A DNA stretch of 64,000 nt from Acidipila sp. EB88 (GCF_003858395.1 NZ_QWEV01000005.1:3472001-3536000); one strand, 5' to 3'; positions 44,841-54,339 are shown, numbered from the stretch's first letter. Notes: generated by a model from the letters alone, not told the origin. Program-made: numbers and translations.

Positions 44841-46772
44841 CTAACCCAGCGTAAACCAGAAGGTTGCCCCTTGCGAGACCACTCCCTGTGCCCGGATGGT
44901 ACCGTGGTGCCGGGCGATAACGCGTGCCACGGTGGCAAGGCCGATGCCAGAGCCCTGGAAATCTTTCTCCCCGTGGAGACGCTGAAAGGCAACGAAAAGT
45001 TTACCTGCGTATTGCTGGTCGAATCCAGCGCCATTGTCACGAATATAGTAGGCCGCCTCTTCGGGAGACCAGCCGAAGTGGATCTCGGGCTGGGCCACGT
45101 TGGCGGTGAACTTGGCGGCGTTGCCGAACATGTTTTCAAAGATGACGCGCAGAAGCCTAGCGTCGCCCTCGACTTCGAGGCCGGGTTCGATGTGAAAGTC
45201 CAGTGGTCGGTTGGGCAGGCTGAGTGCGATGTCCTGGGCAACGCTGAACGCGATGCCAGACAGGTCGACCTGTTCGCGCGAAAGATCAGCGCGGGTAATC
45301 CGGGAAAGCTGCAGCAGGGCGTCGATGAGCTGGCCCATGCGCTGCACGCCAGCGCGGACCCGGCCGAGGTAGTGCAGGCCGTCCCCCTGAAGCAGCGGGC
45401 CGTAGTCCTCCTCAAGCGCGACCGAGAAGCCATCGATGGAGCGCAGCGGCGCGCGGAGATCGTGCGAGACGGAGTAGGAGAAGGCTTCAAGCTCACGGTT
45501 GGTGTTTTCAAGCTCGGCGGTGCGAAGCAGCACGCGTTCTTCGAGGACCGCGTTGAGGTCGGCGTTCTCCTGAGCGTGCCGTTCGGCGAGGTGGCGGGCG
45601 GCACGTTCCGCGTCGTAGGCGGCGGCGCGGTCGAGCGCCAGGGCGATGCGGTCAGCGGCGAGGCGCAGCAGTTCCTCGTCGGCGGGGGAAAAGGTAGAGT
45701 CGCGGGATCTACCGGCGACGAGCATGCCGATGATGCGAGAGGACGCGCGCAGCGGAACGATCAACAGGGAGTGCAGGGTGTCGGGCAGTATGCCGGGGTC
45801 GAGCTGGTTGTTAGTCCCGGGCTCGAGCGCGGCGTTGGGGCTGCGCTCGAGGTGCATCGGTTCGCCAGTGTGGGCGGCCTGCCACAAGGCGCCGCCAGGC
45901 ACCACGCGGCGACGCCCGGGCATGACCACGGCATTGCCTTCGGAGGCAGTTGGCTCGATCTGGTCGCCCGCGTCTTCGTGGAACCAGCGGCAGAGCACCA
46001 GGGCTTCGACGTCTGTCGCCTCGCGGAGGCGGCCGAGCAGTTGCGTGGTGAGCTCGGGCACGGTGAGCTGGGTGAAGCCGACGTCGGTGACGGACTGGAG
46101 CTTCTCGAGACGGCGCGTGCCTTCGGCGGCGCGCTGGCGCAGGTTGCGCTCGTACTCAAGGGAGTAGAGAGAGAAGATCACGAACAGGATGTCGAGGGTG
46201 CTGGCGAGGGCGACGGTGAACTTGGCTTCGAAACGAGCCTCGGCTGAGTCGCTGAGGCGCTGCACAAGCAGGGTGCGCTCGCTTTGCTCTGCCTCGCGCA
46301 TGATCTTGTCGACCTCGCGCATGTAGGCTTCGCCCTTGCCGTTGCCGAGGACGTGCCCGATGGCGCCCTTGTTCTGGTCGCGGCGAATCGATACCGCGTA
46401 ACCGAGATAGTCCATCTTCTGCTGGACCAGCGCGGCGGCGAGGCGCATGGACGAGACCTGCGCATGGTTGTCGGAGACCAGGTGCTCGAGCAGTTCGAAC
46501 TGGGCGGGCAGGGACTGTTGCGCGGCCAGATAGCGCGCCAGGTATGGCTCGCGGCCGGTGAGCATGAAGCCACGCACGCTGGACTCCGCCTCGGCAATGT
46601 TCTGCAGAACGCGCTCGAGGTCGGTGATGACCTCAAGGGTGTGGGTGACCCAGTGCTCGGAGTTCTCGAGAATGGCCTCGGCATGGAAGGCGAGCCAGGC
46701 GTTGGCGGCGATCAGCAGCACCGCGACAAGGAAGAGGCCGGAGAGGAATTGCTGGAAGCGGGAGGGTCTCAT
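44841..46772 (-). CDS. CHASE3-GAF membrane sensor histidine kinase
   Basis: 643 residues from the ATG at 46772; an ATG at 46799 is an alternative. A membrane segment (FLSGLFLVAVLLIAANAWLA) leads to a CHASE3-type periplasmic sensor (RGFMLTGREPYLARY), a second membrane segment at about residues 180-200 (FTVALASTLDILFVIFSLY), a GAF domain (about 225-395), and the kinase: His in FSYSVSHDLRAPLRSIDGF, N box NMFGNAAKF, DNGAGFD and GSGIGLATV. This SHDLRAPL kinase type is shared with bacteriophytochromes. The signal for CHASE3 is unknown. First gene of the three-gene phosphorelay operon. Confidence 0.9.
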   Translation of the reverse strand: MRPSRFQQFLSGLFLVAVLLIAANAWLAFHAEAILENSEHWVTHTLEVITDLERVLQNIAEAESSVRGFMLTGREPYLARYLAAQQSLPAQFELLEHLVSDNHAQVSSMRLAAALVQQKMDYLGYAVSIRRDQNKGAIGHVLGNGKGEAYMREVDKIMREAEQSERTLLVQRLSDSAEARFEAKFTVALASTLDILFVIFSLYSLEYERNLRQRAAEGTRRLEKLQSVTDVGFTQLTVPELTTQLLGRLREATDVEALVLCRWFHEDAGDQIEPTASEGNAVVMPGRRRVVPGGALWQAAHTGEPMHLERSPNAALEPGTNNQLDPGILPDTLHSLLIVPLRASSRIIGMLVAGRSRDSTFSPADEELLRLAADRIALALDRAAAYDAERAARHLAERHAQENADLNAVLEERVLLRTAELENTNRELEAFSYSVSHDLRAPLRSIDGFSVALEEDYGPLLQGDGLHYLGRVRAGVQRMGQLIDALLQLSRITRADLSREQVDLSGIAFSVAQDIALSLPNRPLDFHIEPGLEVEGDARLLRVIFENMFGNAAKFTANVAQPEIHFGWSPEEAAYYIRDNGAGFDQQYAGKLFVAFQRLHGEKDFQGSGIGLATVARVIARHHGTIRAQGVVSQGATFWFTLG

Positions 46773-46858
46773 GGGGGGAGGGGTGCAGCGGCTCCCCATA
46801 GTAGCCGGTGAAGAGGGGAGCCGAGGGGGATTTGTCGCAGTATAAGTTACGGTCGGGG

Positions 46859-48619
46859 TTACTCGAGTCGGTACTTGGTCTCGGCGAGGCGGTTGAGCGG
46901 CCGCCAGAGGAGGCGGTTGATGGTCACAACGATGAGCGCCATGATGACGGTGGCCATGAGCAGCACGGCGAAGTTGCCTGTGTCAGTGGCGTGATCGATC
47001 TGCGCGCCGAGCCCGACGGTGGAGAGGGTGCGCTCGTGAAGCTTGAAGTACTCGGTGAGGATGGAGGCGTTCCACGCGCCGCCGGACGCAGTGATGAGCC
47101 CGGTGATGAGGTAGGGGAAGATGCCGGGCAGGATCAGGGTGCGCCAGCGCTGGATGCGTGAGAAGCCGAACAGGGTGGAAACTTCCTTGAGATCAGACGG
47201 GATCGCCATGGCGCCCGCGATGACATTGAAGAAGATGTACCACTGCGTGGAGAGCATCATGAGCACGACGGCGGAAAGCCCGAGGCCGGCGCCGGTGCGC
47301 AAGAGGGCGACCAGGATCAGGGGGAACAGCGCGGTTGCGGGGAACGAGGCGGCGATCTGCGCGAAGGGCTGAGCGATGCGAGCCAGGCGAGGGTTGAAAC
47401 CGATCATCACGCCGGCGGGGATGGTCCAGGCGGCGGCGAGCACGAGCGCGACGATGACGCGCAGGAAGGTGGCGCCCGCGCCGATCAGGAGCTGGCGGTA
47501 CTCCACCAACGGGAGGCCGCGGACGAGCAGCGAAGCTTTCCAGATGGTGAGAGCCGCGATGAGCAGCAGAAAGGTGCCGAAGACGGCGGTGGCGAGGTAG
47601 GAGCGGCGGGTGCGATCGACGTCGGGCAGCACACCGGCGCGCTTACGCTCGCCGCGGGCCAGTGCCGCGTACATGCGTTCGGAGAGCGGCTCGAGGGTGT
47701 GCTCGGAGACCCGGGTGAGGATATTGGAGCGGCGCAGCAGGTCGAGGATGGGCGAGCGCGAGCGGTCGGCATTTTCGACATTTTCGAACTTGAACTTGTC
47801 GGACCAGGCGATAAGCGGCCGCCAGATGAGCTGGTCAATGGCGACGATGAGCACGACCACCGTGATGAGGCCGCGGGCCATGGCGTGGTTGTCGCCCATG
47901 GAAGCGGCGGTGGCGAGGTAGGAGCCGAGGCCGGGCAGGCGGAAGTTGCGCGAGCCCAGGTTGAACATCTCGCAGATCATCAGCGCGAACCAGCCGTTGG
48001 CGACCGAGATCATGGAGTTCCAGACGAGGCCGATGGCAGCGAAGGGAAGCTCGAGCTGGAAGGCGCGCTGAATGGGCGAGAAGCGGTTGATCTTGCAGGC
48101 CTCCTGCAGCTCGCGGGGGATGGCCTTGAGCGAGGCGTAGAAGGAGAAGGCCATGTTCCAGACCATGCCAGTGAAGATCACGACGATGTCGCCGAGCTCG
48201 ATGCCGAGCTGGTGGGTCGGGATCAGGGTCATCATGGCGAGGATGACGGGCGGCAGAAACGACATGACCGGGATGGACTGGAGGATGTCGAGTGTGGCGA
48301 TCAGGAAGGCTTCCGCGCGCTTGTTGTAGGCGGCGAGGTAGCCGTAGCCGATGGCAAAGGCGAGCGAGAGCAGGTAGGCGAGCAGGATGCGCGCGCAGGA
48401 GTAGAAGGCGTAGCGCGGCAGGGCCGAGGCGGCGAGCGAGATCTGCGACTCGGGCACAACGGTGCCGGACCAGTAGCGGGCCAGCAGCAGCACGCCGTAG
48501 AACAGGGCGATGAGGGCGGCGCCGATGCCGAGGTCAAGGACGATGGGCCAGGAACGGTCGACCAGGAAAGCGCGGGAGAAAAGGAGACGGGGCGGACGCG
48601 CCTGCTGCGTCTCGCTCAC
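46859..48619 (-). CDS. ABC transporter permease with two fused transmembrane domains (NitT/TauT-like)
   Basis: 586 residues, GTG start at 48619 overlapping the ATPase stop as GTGA. Two copies of the binding-protein-dependent permease domain are fused: the first has its EAA-like loop at LKAIPRELQEACKINRF, the second at AGAMAIPSDLKEVSTLFGFS, each with about five or six membrane segments and separated by a charged linker (about 275-330). Fusion replaces the usual homodimer. The family imports nitrate, sulfonates, thiamine precursors or related solutes, but no substrate-binding protein gene is adjacent, so the substrate is open. Confidence 0.9.
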   Translation of the reverse strand: MSETQQARPPRLLFSRAFLVDRSWPIVLDLGIGAALIALFYGVLLLARYWSGTVVPESQISLAASALPRYAFYSCARILLAYLLSLAFAIGYGYLAAYNKRAEAFLIATLDILQSIPVMSFLPPVILAMMTLIPTHQLGIELGDIVVIFTGMVWNMAFSFYASLKAIPRELQEACKINRFSPIQRAFQLELPFAAIGLVWNSMISVANGWFALMICEMFNLGSRNFRLPGLGSYLATAASMGDNHAMARGLITVVVLIVAIDQLIWRPLIAWSDKFKFENVENADRSRSPILDLLRRSNILTRVSEHTLEPLSERMYAALARGERKRAGVLPDVDRTRRSYLATAVFGTFLLLIAALTIWKASLLVRGLPLVEYRQLLIGAGATFLRVIVALVLAAAWTIPAGVMIGFNPRLARIAQPFAQIAASFPATALFPLILVALLRTGAGLGLSAVVLMMLSTQWYIFFNVIAGAMAIPSDLKEVSTLFGFSRIQRWRTLILPGIFPYLITGLITASGGAWNASILTEYFKLHERTLSTVGLGAQIDHATDTGNFAVLLMATVIMALIVVTINRLLWRPLNRLAETKYRLE

Positions 48620-49974
48620 TCGGTACCTGCTTCCGCGGTCTCTTCTTCTTCCTCTTCCTCTTCTTCGGGCAGGATGAAGCGGCGGCGCGAGCCGTCGAAG
48701 TCAAAGAGCTCGGCGTAGCGGCCCCAGTTGATAGCGGTCTCGAGCTGGCGGCGGGTTTCCTCGTCAGAGAACTGCTCGTCGAGCATGTCAAGGAAGAACT
48801 CTTCCGGCACGGTGTGGTCGCGCTTGTTGTCGAGAGCGCGGGCGATCTGGCGGAGTAGCAGGACGTGTTCGGTGGCGGCCTTACGAAAGAGATCTTTCTG
48901 GAGCAGGATCTCAGACTCAGCGAAGGTGCGGCCTTCGGGCGTGATGGTGACGTCACCTTCTTCGACCTTGAGAAAGCGCAGGAGCTGTGCGGCGTCGACG
49001 ATGGGCAACAAGTCGTCGATCTCGAAGGCGAGTTCGTCGGCCACCTTGTAGATGTCGGCACGGCCGGAGCTGTCGCTCATGTCGATGATCATCTCGAGCA
49101 GACCGGCGATGCCGCCGGGGCGTGCGTGAGGCAGCATCTCGTAGTGCATCTGTCGCTGGTCGCGCACAGTTTTGCCGTCCTCGATGCGGGGCACCTCGGG
49201 CATGACGTCGGGCCGGGTGAGCACCTTGTAGATGTAGTCGACGAGCTGAGTGAAGGGTCCGCTCTTGCGATCGCGCGGGTGAGCGAGGGTGACCTTGAAG
49301 TCGGTGCGGACATGGCCGGGATTGCGGCCGAGCACGATGATGCGGTCGGCGAGCAGGACGGCTTCCTCGATGTTGTGGGTGACGATGAAGACGGCCTGGG
49401 TGGGGATGGTCTTCTTGGCCCAGAGCTCGAGCAGTTCGGAGCGGAGGTTTTCGGCGGTGAGGACATCGAGCGCGGAGAAAGGCTCGTCCATGAACAGGAC
49501 TTCAGGCTCGACGACGAGGGCACGGGCAAAGCCGACGCGCTGGCGCATGCCGCCCGAAAGCTCCTTGGGATAGGCGCTCTGGAAGCCGTCGAGACCGACG
49601 GTATCGAGGATGGCGAGGGCGCGCTCGCGGCGATCAGACGGGCCCATGCCCCGCGCCTTAAGCGGCGCTTCGACGTTCTCAAGCACGGTGAGCCAGGGGA
49701 AGAGCGCGAAGCTCTGGAAGACGATGGAGACGTTAATGGTCTGTGTCTGGATGGGCTTGCCATGCCAGAAGACATTGCCTCCGGAGGGCTTGGAAAGCCC
49801 GGCGAGCATGCGCAGCAGCGTGGACTTGCCGGAGCCGGAGGGACCGAGCAGCGCGACGATCTCGCCGGCCTCGATGGAAAGGTCGGTTTGCGCGATGACC
49901 TGGATACGGTTTTCGCTGGGCTGCGCGTAGTACTTTTCGATTTTCTCGGCGCGAATGATGGCGTCTTGTGACAT
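48616..49974 (-). CDS. ABC transporter ATPase (NitT/TauT-like) with extra C-terminal domain and poly-Glu tail
   Basis: 452 residues from the ATG at 49974 (49989 and 49998 are alternatives). Walker A GPSGSGKST, Q-loop FQSFALFPWLTV, signature LSGGMRQRVGFARAL, Walker B VLFMDEPFSALD, switch His in THNIEEAV. After about residue 255 comes a second domain (about 190 residues; GGIAGLLEMIIDM, LRFLKVEEGDVTITPEG) found, as I recall, on ATPases of this type in Acidobacteriota and related phyla. The tail has ten consecutive glutamates before TAEAGTE. It powers the fused permease encoded immediately downstream. Confidence 0.92.
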   Translation of the reverse strand: MSQDAIIRAEKIEKYYAQPSENRIQVIAQTDLSIEAGEIVALLGPSGSGKSTLLRMLAGLSKPSGGNVFWHGKPIQTQTINVSIVFQSFALFPWLTVLENVEAPLKARGMGPSDRRERALAILDTVGLDGFQSAYPKELSGGMRQRVGFARALVVEPEVLFMDEPFSALDVLTAENLRSELLELWAKKTIPTQAVFIVTHNIEEAVLLADRIIVLGRNPGHVRTDFKVTLAHPRDRKSGPFTQLVDYIYKVLTRPDVMPEVPRIEDGKTVRDQRQMHYEMLPHARPGGIAGLLEMIIDMSDSSGRADIYKVADELAFEIDDLLPIVDAAQLLRFLKVEEGDVTITPEGRTFAESEILLQKDLFRKAATEHVLLLRQIARALDNKRDHTVPEEFFLDMLDEQFSDEETRRQLETAINWGRYAELFDFDGSRRRFILPEEEEEEEEETAEAGTE

Positions 49975-50234
49975 GGCGAGGCAGTCCATCGGCGACAAGA
50001 ATGGGGCTTACCCGAAGCGGGCGGCTGCACCTTGCGCTATGCAGCCAGTTTCAAGGATGGAGGTTGCACTGCGGTAAAGCGGACACGTTCAAGCAAGCGT
50101 ATCATTGCGAAGGAAGCAGACCCTTCTTTCCATCCGGAAGCGTCCAACAAGCGTTGAACAATTTGTGGAAGTGGTGCTGCGCGTGGGTGACTCGCGCATT
50201 GCCTGCCGGTTGAAGAAGGTTTACAAAGGAGCGC

Positions 50235-50606
50235 ATGCAAGAAAATTCGGTAAAGCCCAAAGTGTTGGTCGCTGACGACGAACGGGTAATCGCGGACACG
50301 TTGGCGATCATCCTCAACCAGAGCGGCTTTCAAGCGACCGCGGTATACAGCGGAGAGAAGGCAGTGGAGACGGCGCGCACACTGCAGCCGGACATGGTGA
50401 TTTCCGACGTGATCATGACGGACCTGAACGGCATCGATGCCGCAATCAAGATCAGAACGATGCTGCCCTCATGCAAGATCCTGTTGTTCTCAGGCCAGGC
50501 CGCAACGGCCGACCTGCTGGATCGCGCGCGTGTGCAGGGGCACGAGTTCGAAATCCTGGCCAAACCGGTACACCCGCAGGACCTGCTCGCCCGTTTGCGC
50601 TCGTAA
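50235..50606 (+). CDS. Stand-alone response-regulator receiver domain
   Basis: 123 residues, ATG at 50235 with AAAGGAG a few bases upstream. Acidic residues in VLVADDERVIADTLA, phospho-Asp in DMVISDVIMTDLNG, Ser in LLFSGQAAT and Lys in ILAKPVHPQDLL. No output domain, so it acts by protein contact or phosphotransfer. It diverges from the ABC ATPase gene, with no kinase next to it; the phosphorelay operon at 42.7-46.8 kb is a possible partner. Confidence 0.92.
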   Translation: MQENSVKPKVLVADDERVIADTLAIILNQSGFQATAVYSGEKAVETARTLQPDMVISDVIMTDLNGIDAAIKIRTMLPSCKILLFSGQAATADLLDRARVQGHEFEILAKPVHPQDLLARLRS

Positions 50607-50712
50607 GCGCCGGGCAGCGCAGTTGCTGGAAGCCTGCTCCCTCCAGGCTTTCGCAAACCTGCATTGTTGATAAGGACAAGCTGTGCGGAGTTCGCGGGAA
50701 AGTCACCCGTGT

Positions 50713-50745
50713 AAACGCTCTCAAACCTGGTTTGAGGGCGTTTTT
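50713..50745 (+). terminator. Rho-independent terminator between receiver gene and recR
   Basis: AAACGCTCTCAAACC, loop TG, GTTTGAGGGCGTTTTT: a 14-15 bp stem with a T5 tail on the plus strand. It sits between convergent genes and may also serve recR, although the minus-strand T run is shorter. Confidence 0.85.
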
Positions 50746-50783
50746 CCGTTTGGGCAGATTGTGCAGGGGGCCTGCTGCTGCGG

Positions 50784-51416
50784 CTACAGGTCGCGGCGGC
50801 CTTCGAGCGAGCGAGCCATGGAGACTTCGTCGGCATACTCAAGATCGCTGCCAGCGGGAATGCCAGTGGCGATGCGGGTGATGCGCAGGGGCTGGCGGGT
50901 CTCGGGGGAGCGGCCGCGCTGGGCTTCGCGCAGGAGTTCGGCGAGATAGCCGGCAGTGGCTTCGCCCTCGATGGTGGGCGACGTGGCGAGGATGACCTCG
51001 TCGATGTCGCCGCGCGCGACGCGCGCCACGAGGTTGCTGGTGCGCAGGTGCTCGGGGCCGACGCCGTGCAGGGGCGAGAGCGTGCCGTGGAGTACGTGAT
51101 AGACACCGTCGTAGCCGCGCGAGCGCTCCACTGTATCGATGGAGGTGGGCTCTTCGACGACGCAGACCAAGCGGCCGTTGCGGTCGGGGCTGTCGCAGAA
51201 GATGCAGGGATCAACGTCGGTGACGTTGTTGCAGATGGAACAGAGGCGAAGTTCGCGCTTGAGGGCGCGCACGGCGTCGGCGAGCGCGGTGGCATCGGCG
51301 GCGGAGGAGCGCAGGATGTGGAAGGCGTAGCGCTGGGCGCTCTTGGCCCCGACGCCGGGGAGCTTGCGCAGCTCATCGATGAGGCGCGACATGGGTTCGG
51401 CGAAACGGGGCGGCAT
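50784..51416 (-). CDS. recR: Recombination mediator RecR
   Basis: 210 residues from the ATG at 51416 with AGGAG nine bases upstream; the longer open frame to 51659 is not protein-like. Helix-hairpin-helix (MSRLIDELRKLPGVGAKSAQ), four-cysteine zinc site (LCSICNN and CIFC), Toprim domain (VCVVEEPTSIDTVERS; then VILATSPTIEGEATAGYL) and the C-terminal Walker-B-like ending. Works with RecO and RecF to load RecA on gapped DNA. The order dnaX-ebfC-recR is one of the most conserved in bacteria. Confidence 0.97.
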   Translation of the reverse strand: MPPRFAEPMSRLIDELRKLPGVGAKSAQRYAFHILRSSAADATALADAVRALKRELRLCSICNNVTDVDPCIFCDSPDRNGRLVCVVEEPTSIDTVERSRGYDGVYHVLHGTLSPLHGVGPEHLRTSNLVARVARGDIDEVILATSPTIEGEATAGYLAELLREAQRGRSPETRQPLRITRIATGIPAGSDLEYADEVSMARSLEGRRDL

Positions 51417-51504
51417 GGGATGTGGCTCCTGTGGAGGGTGCTTCGTTCCGGGCGCGGCTGGATCGGGGTGCGTCCCGGGTTTTCGCTCGAGGGTATGGGC
51501 AGGG

Positions 51505-51831
51505 TTAGAGCAAGCCCTCGGGCAGGCCGAGGCCGCTGAGCATGCCGGACATGCTGCCGCCTGCAGCTTCGTCGGCGCGGCGGCCGGCGTCGTTGAAGGC
51601 GGCGCGGAGCAGGTCTTCAAGCATCTGCAGGTCGTCGGGCGAGGAGCCGAGGGCGCCAAGTACAGCGGGGTCGAGGGTGACGCCGAGGACTTCTTTTTTG
51701 CCGCTCATGCGAATGCGCACGGCACCGCCGCCGGCTGAGCCTTCGACGCTGACTGCAGCGAGCTGCTGGTCGGCGGCGGCGCTCATCTGCTTGGCCTGGG
51801 CAAGCATGGCTTCCATTTTGCTCATGTCCAT
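51505..51831 (-). CDS. ebfC: YbaB/EbfC nucleoid-associated protein
   Basis: 108 residues; ATG at 51831 with AAGGAG 11 bases upstream. The N-terminal helix (MSKMEAMLAQAKQM) and central strand pattern (VEGSAGGGAVRIRMSGKKEV, then LEDLLRAAFNDAGRRADE) identify the small dimeric DNA-binding family. Between dnaX and recR, as in most bacteria. The C-terminus ends with a methionine/glycine-rich stretch (GGSMSGMLSGLGLPEGLL). Confidence 0.95.
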   Translation of the reverse strand: MDMSKMEAMLAQAKQMSAAADQQLAAVSVEGSAGGGAVRIRMSGKKEVLGVTLDPAVLGALGSSPDDLQMLEDLLRAAFNDAGRRADEAAGGSMSGMLSGLGLPEGLL

Positions 51832-51946
51832 TGGGTGTGTGGCTCCTTATGTGGTTTGGATGCGGGGTGGGCGGGACCGCGGATCCTTCGCTTTGCTCAG
51901 GATGACAGGGTGCGGGGATGAGGGACGGCGGCGGGCGCGGGGGGTG

Positions 51947-54247
51947 TCAGCGTTTGCCGCGGAGATCGACGACGCTGCGTACCTCGGCCTGGAACAGCTT
52001 TTTTGCCTGCTGGACGAGTGGATTTTCCATGGCCAGGGCCTGTACGCTGCCGGTGGCTGCGGGGCGAGCGGCGGCTGCGGTGGACCGGGTACCTCCGCCT
52101 TCGCCGGGGAACCATTGGACGGGGCGCGGCGGCTGGCCGGTGAACGGGCGGATGGCGGCGCGCACGACCTTTTCGGCTTCGGGGTTCATGGTGAGGCCGA
52201 GCATGGTTTTCTTCGCGGAGACTTCGATGCGCACCATCTCCGGGGTTTCGACCCAGTTGCCGTTGCCGAGCAGTACAGCGGCGGTGGTGTGGCCGGCGCC
52301 TTCCAGTGCGGAGGTCGCAGCCTCGCGCATGCCATCGAGGTCGAGTGTGCCGGCAGGGTGCGTGGGCGGGGCCTGGGTTGCTGGCGGTTCGGGGGGCGCC
52401 TGGGTTGCTGGCGCGGCGGGCGCTGGATGCGGTGGCGCGACGGCTTGAGGCTCGGCTGTTGGCGCTGGTTGGTAGATCGCGGCTGGCGCTGGGGCCTGGA
52501 TCGGAGCTGAAGCCGTCGCCGCGAATGGAGCTGAATCCGAGGCTACAGATGGAGCGGAGGCCGGAATCGCGGATGGAGTTGGAGCTGAAGGTGCGGATGG
52601 TGCTGCGGATGTGGCTGGCGCACTGGCGATGGACTCGTCTGGCGAGACGGGCGGTGCCGGGACCGTGTCAGGTTCCGGGGTGGAGAACTCTGCCGGCGGT
52701 TGTGGCCGGGGGGCGGGTGGTAGCGGAGTTGACGCAGTGCGCGCAGGCAATGGCGCCTGCTCCGGAAGCTCCGGGATGGCGAACGACGGCGGAGGCAGCA
52801 CTGCCGCGGGTGCGACGGTAGCGGTTTGCATGCGGGCGAGGGGCGGTGCGGTCTTGCGCTGCGCGTCGCGCTCGAATGGAGAGAATGCCGGTTCCGGGCC
52901 GGGCTCGGTGACGACGGGTGCTGCGGAAGTGCGGGCGGGAGTGGCCGTCTGCGCGGGCCGGCCCGGGGGCGCAGCCGGCGCAGGGGTGGGCCGAGCAGCG
53001 GGCGGCCGCGCCGGCGCGGACGCGGGGGGCAGCGCGGTGGCGGGGCGTGAAGTGCCGGGCAGGCTGCCGGGCGTGCCGGCGGGTGAGCTGGCCAGCTGCG
53101 ACATCAGCTCTTCAATGGGCAGGAGGCGCTGGAGGTGTACGAGCTTGAGCACGCCGAGCTCGAGGTGGAAGCGCTGCTCCTGGCGGTAGTTGAGCTCGTC
53201 AAAAGTACGCAGCATGATCTGCAGGAAGCGCGTGAGCTCTTCTTCGCCGAACAGCAGGGCAGAGCCGGCGGCACGCGCTCGCTCGTCGGGCGAAAGCTGG
53301 AGCAGCTCGGTGGACTCGCCGCCGATGCGGGCCATGAGCACGTTGCGGAGGTAGCGCACGAGCTGGCGCGCGATCTGCGAAGGGCTGTTGCCGTTGGCGA
53401 GCAGCCGGTCGAGTTCGCCGAGCACGGCGGCGGAGTTGTTTTCACCGACCGACTCGAGCAGGCGCGCGAACACCGCGTTGGGCATGGTGCCCATGAGCTC
53501 GCGAATCTCGGCGGCGTCGAGGCGGGCGTGGCCGTCCTCGAGCGGGGCGGACGCAATGGCCTGGTCCATGATGGAGAGCGCGTCGCGCATGGAGCCGTCG
53601 CCGGCCTCGGCGAGCAGGCCGAGCGCCTCGTCATCGACCAGCACGTGTTCATCGCCGGCAATGGTGCGGAGCTGCTCGAGGATGGCGTCGAACTTTACGG
53701 CGTGGAACGAGAAGTGCTGGCACCTCGAGCGGATGGTCTGGAGAATGTCTTCGGGCTGGGTGGTGGCCATCATGAAGACGACGTGCTCGGGCGGCTCCTC
53801 GAGCGTCTTGAGCAGCGCGTTGAAGGCGGCGTCGGTGATCTGGTGCGCCTCATCGAGGATGTAGATCTTGTAGCGGTCGCGCGCGGGGCGATAGCGGGCC
53901 GCGTCGCGAAGCTCGCGGATCTCGTCGATGCCGCGGTTGGTGGCGGCGTCGATCTCGATCACGTCGACGGCGTTGCCGGCACGCACCTCTTCGCAGCTCT
54001 CACACGTGGCGCAGGGCTCGTAGGTCGGCCGCTCGGGCGAGCCGATGGTGCGGCGGCAGTTGAGCGCCATGGCCAGAATGCGCGCGATGGTGGTCTTGCC
54101 GATGCCGCGATGGCCGGAAAAGATATAGCCGTGCGCGATGCGGTTCTGCTCCAGCGCATGGCCGAGCGTGCGCGTGACGTGGTCCTGTCCGACGACGTCG
54201 GAAAAGCGTTGCGGGCGGTATTTGCGGGCGAGTACCTGATAGGCCAT
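51947..54247 (-). CDS. dnaX: DNA polymerase III subunit gamma/tau
   Basis: 766 residues. The clamp-loader AAA+ module is complete: RPQRFSDVVGQDHVTRTL, Walker A GHRGIGKTTIARI, a four-cysteine zinc module (CATCESCEEV preceded by the Cys of NCRRT), Walker B ILDEAHQ and the SRC motif (TIRSRCQHF). Domain III follows to about residue 370. From about 390 to 640 the protein is an alanine/proline-rich linker, and the last about 100 residues form a compact tau-like domain (VLLGNGNWVETPEMVRIEV). Loads the sliding clamp and couples polymerase to helicase. First gene of dnaX-ebfC-recR. I see no frameshift signal for a separate gamma form. Confidence 0.96.
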   Translation of the reverse strand: MAYQVLARKYRPQRFSDVVGQDHVTRTLGHALEQNRIAHGYIFSGHRGIGKTTIARILAMALNCRRTIGSPERPTYEPCATCESCEEVRAGNAVDVIEIDAATNRGIDEIRELRDAARYRPARDRYKIYILDEAHQITDAAFNALLKTLEEPPEHVVFMMATTQPEDILQTIRSRCQHFSFHAVKFDAILEQLRTIAGDEHVLVDDEALGLLAEAGDGSMRDALSIMDQAIASAPLEDGHARLDAAEIRELMGTMPNAVFARLLESVGENNSAAVLGELDRLLANGNSPSQIARQLVRYLRNVLMARIGGESTELLQLSPDERARAAGSALLFGEEELTRFLQIMLRTFDELNYRQEQRFHLELGVLKLVHLQRLLPIEELMSQLASSPAGTPGSLPGTSRPATALPPASAPARPPAARPTPAPAAPPGRPAQTATPARTSAAPVVTEPGPEPAFSPFERDAQRKTAPPLARMQTATVAPAAVLPPPSFAIPELPEQAPLPARTASTPLPPAPRPQPPAEFSTPEPDTVPAPPVSPDESIASAPATSAAPSAPSAPTPSAIPASAPSVASDSAPFAATASAPIQAPAPAAIYQPAPTAEPQAVAPPHPAPAAPATQAPPEPPATQAPPTHPAGTLDLDGMREAATSALEGAGHTTAAVLLGNGNWVETPEMVRIEVSAKKTMLGLTMNPEAEKVVRAAIRPFTGQPPRPVQWFPGEGGGTRSTAAAARPAATGSVQALAMENPLVQQAKKLFQAEVRSVVDLRGKR

Positions 54248-54280
54248 TGCTGGTTCTTATTTTACCGGGCAGTCGGGTAG

Positions 54281-54320
54281 AGCAAGACCGTCTGCGCGGC
54301 TGGCGGCCACTTCGTGGCAG
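54281..54320. repeat. REP-like palindromic element, copy 1
   Basis: Between the SET-domain gene and dnaX. It contains ACCGTC-TGCGCGGCT-GGCGG followed by hairpin GCCAC-TTC-GTGGC (54306-54318). The same layout recurs at 60574-60610 with two compensatory base-pair changes in the second hairpin, which suggests a selected structure rather than chance. Confidence 0.6.
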
Positions 54321-54339
54321 GTGTACCTGAAAAGCAAGG

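Noticed and set aside
48640..48665. TTC/CTT simple repeat considered as a phase-variable tract
   Set aside because: It encodes the poly-glutamate tail of the ABC ATPase with mixed GAA/GAG codons (TTCTTCCTCTTCC pattern), so it is not a uniform repeat prone to slippage.
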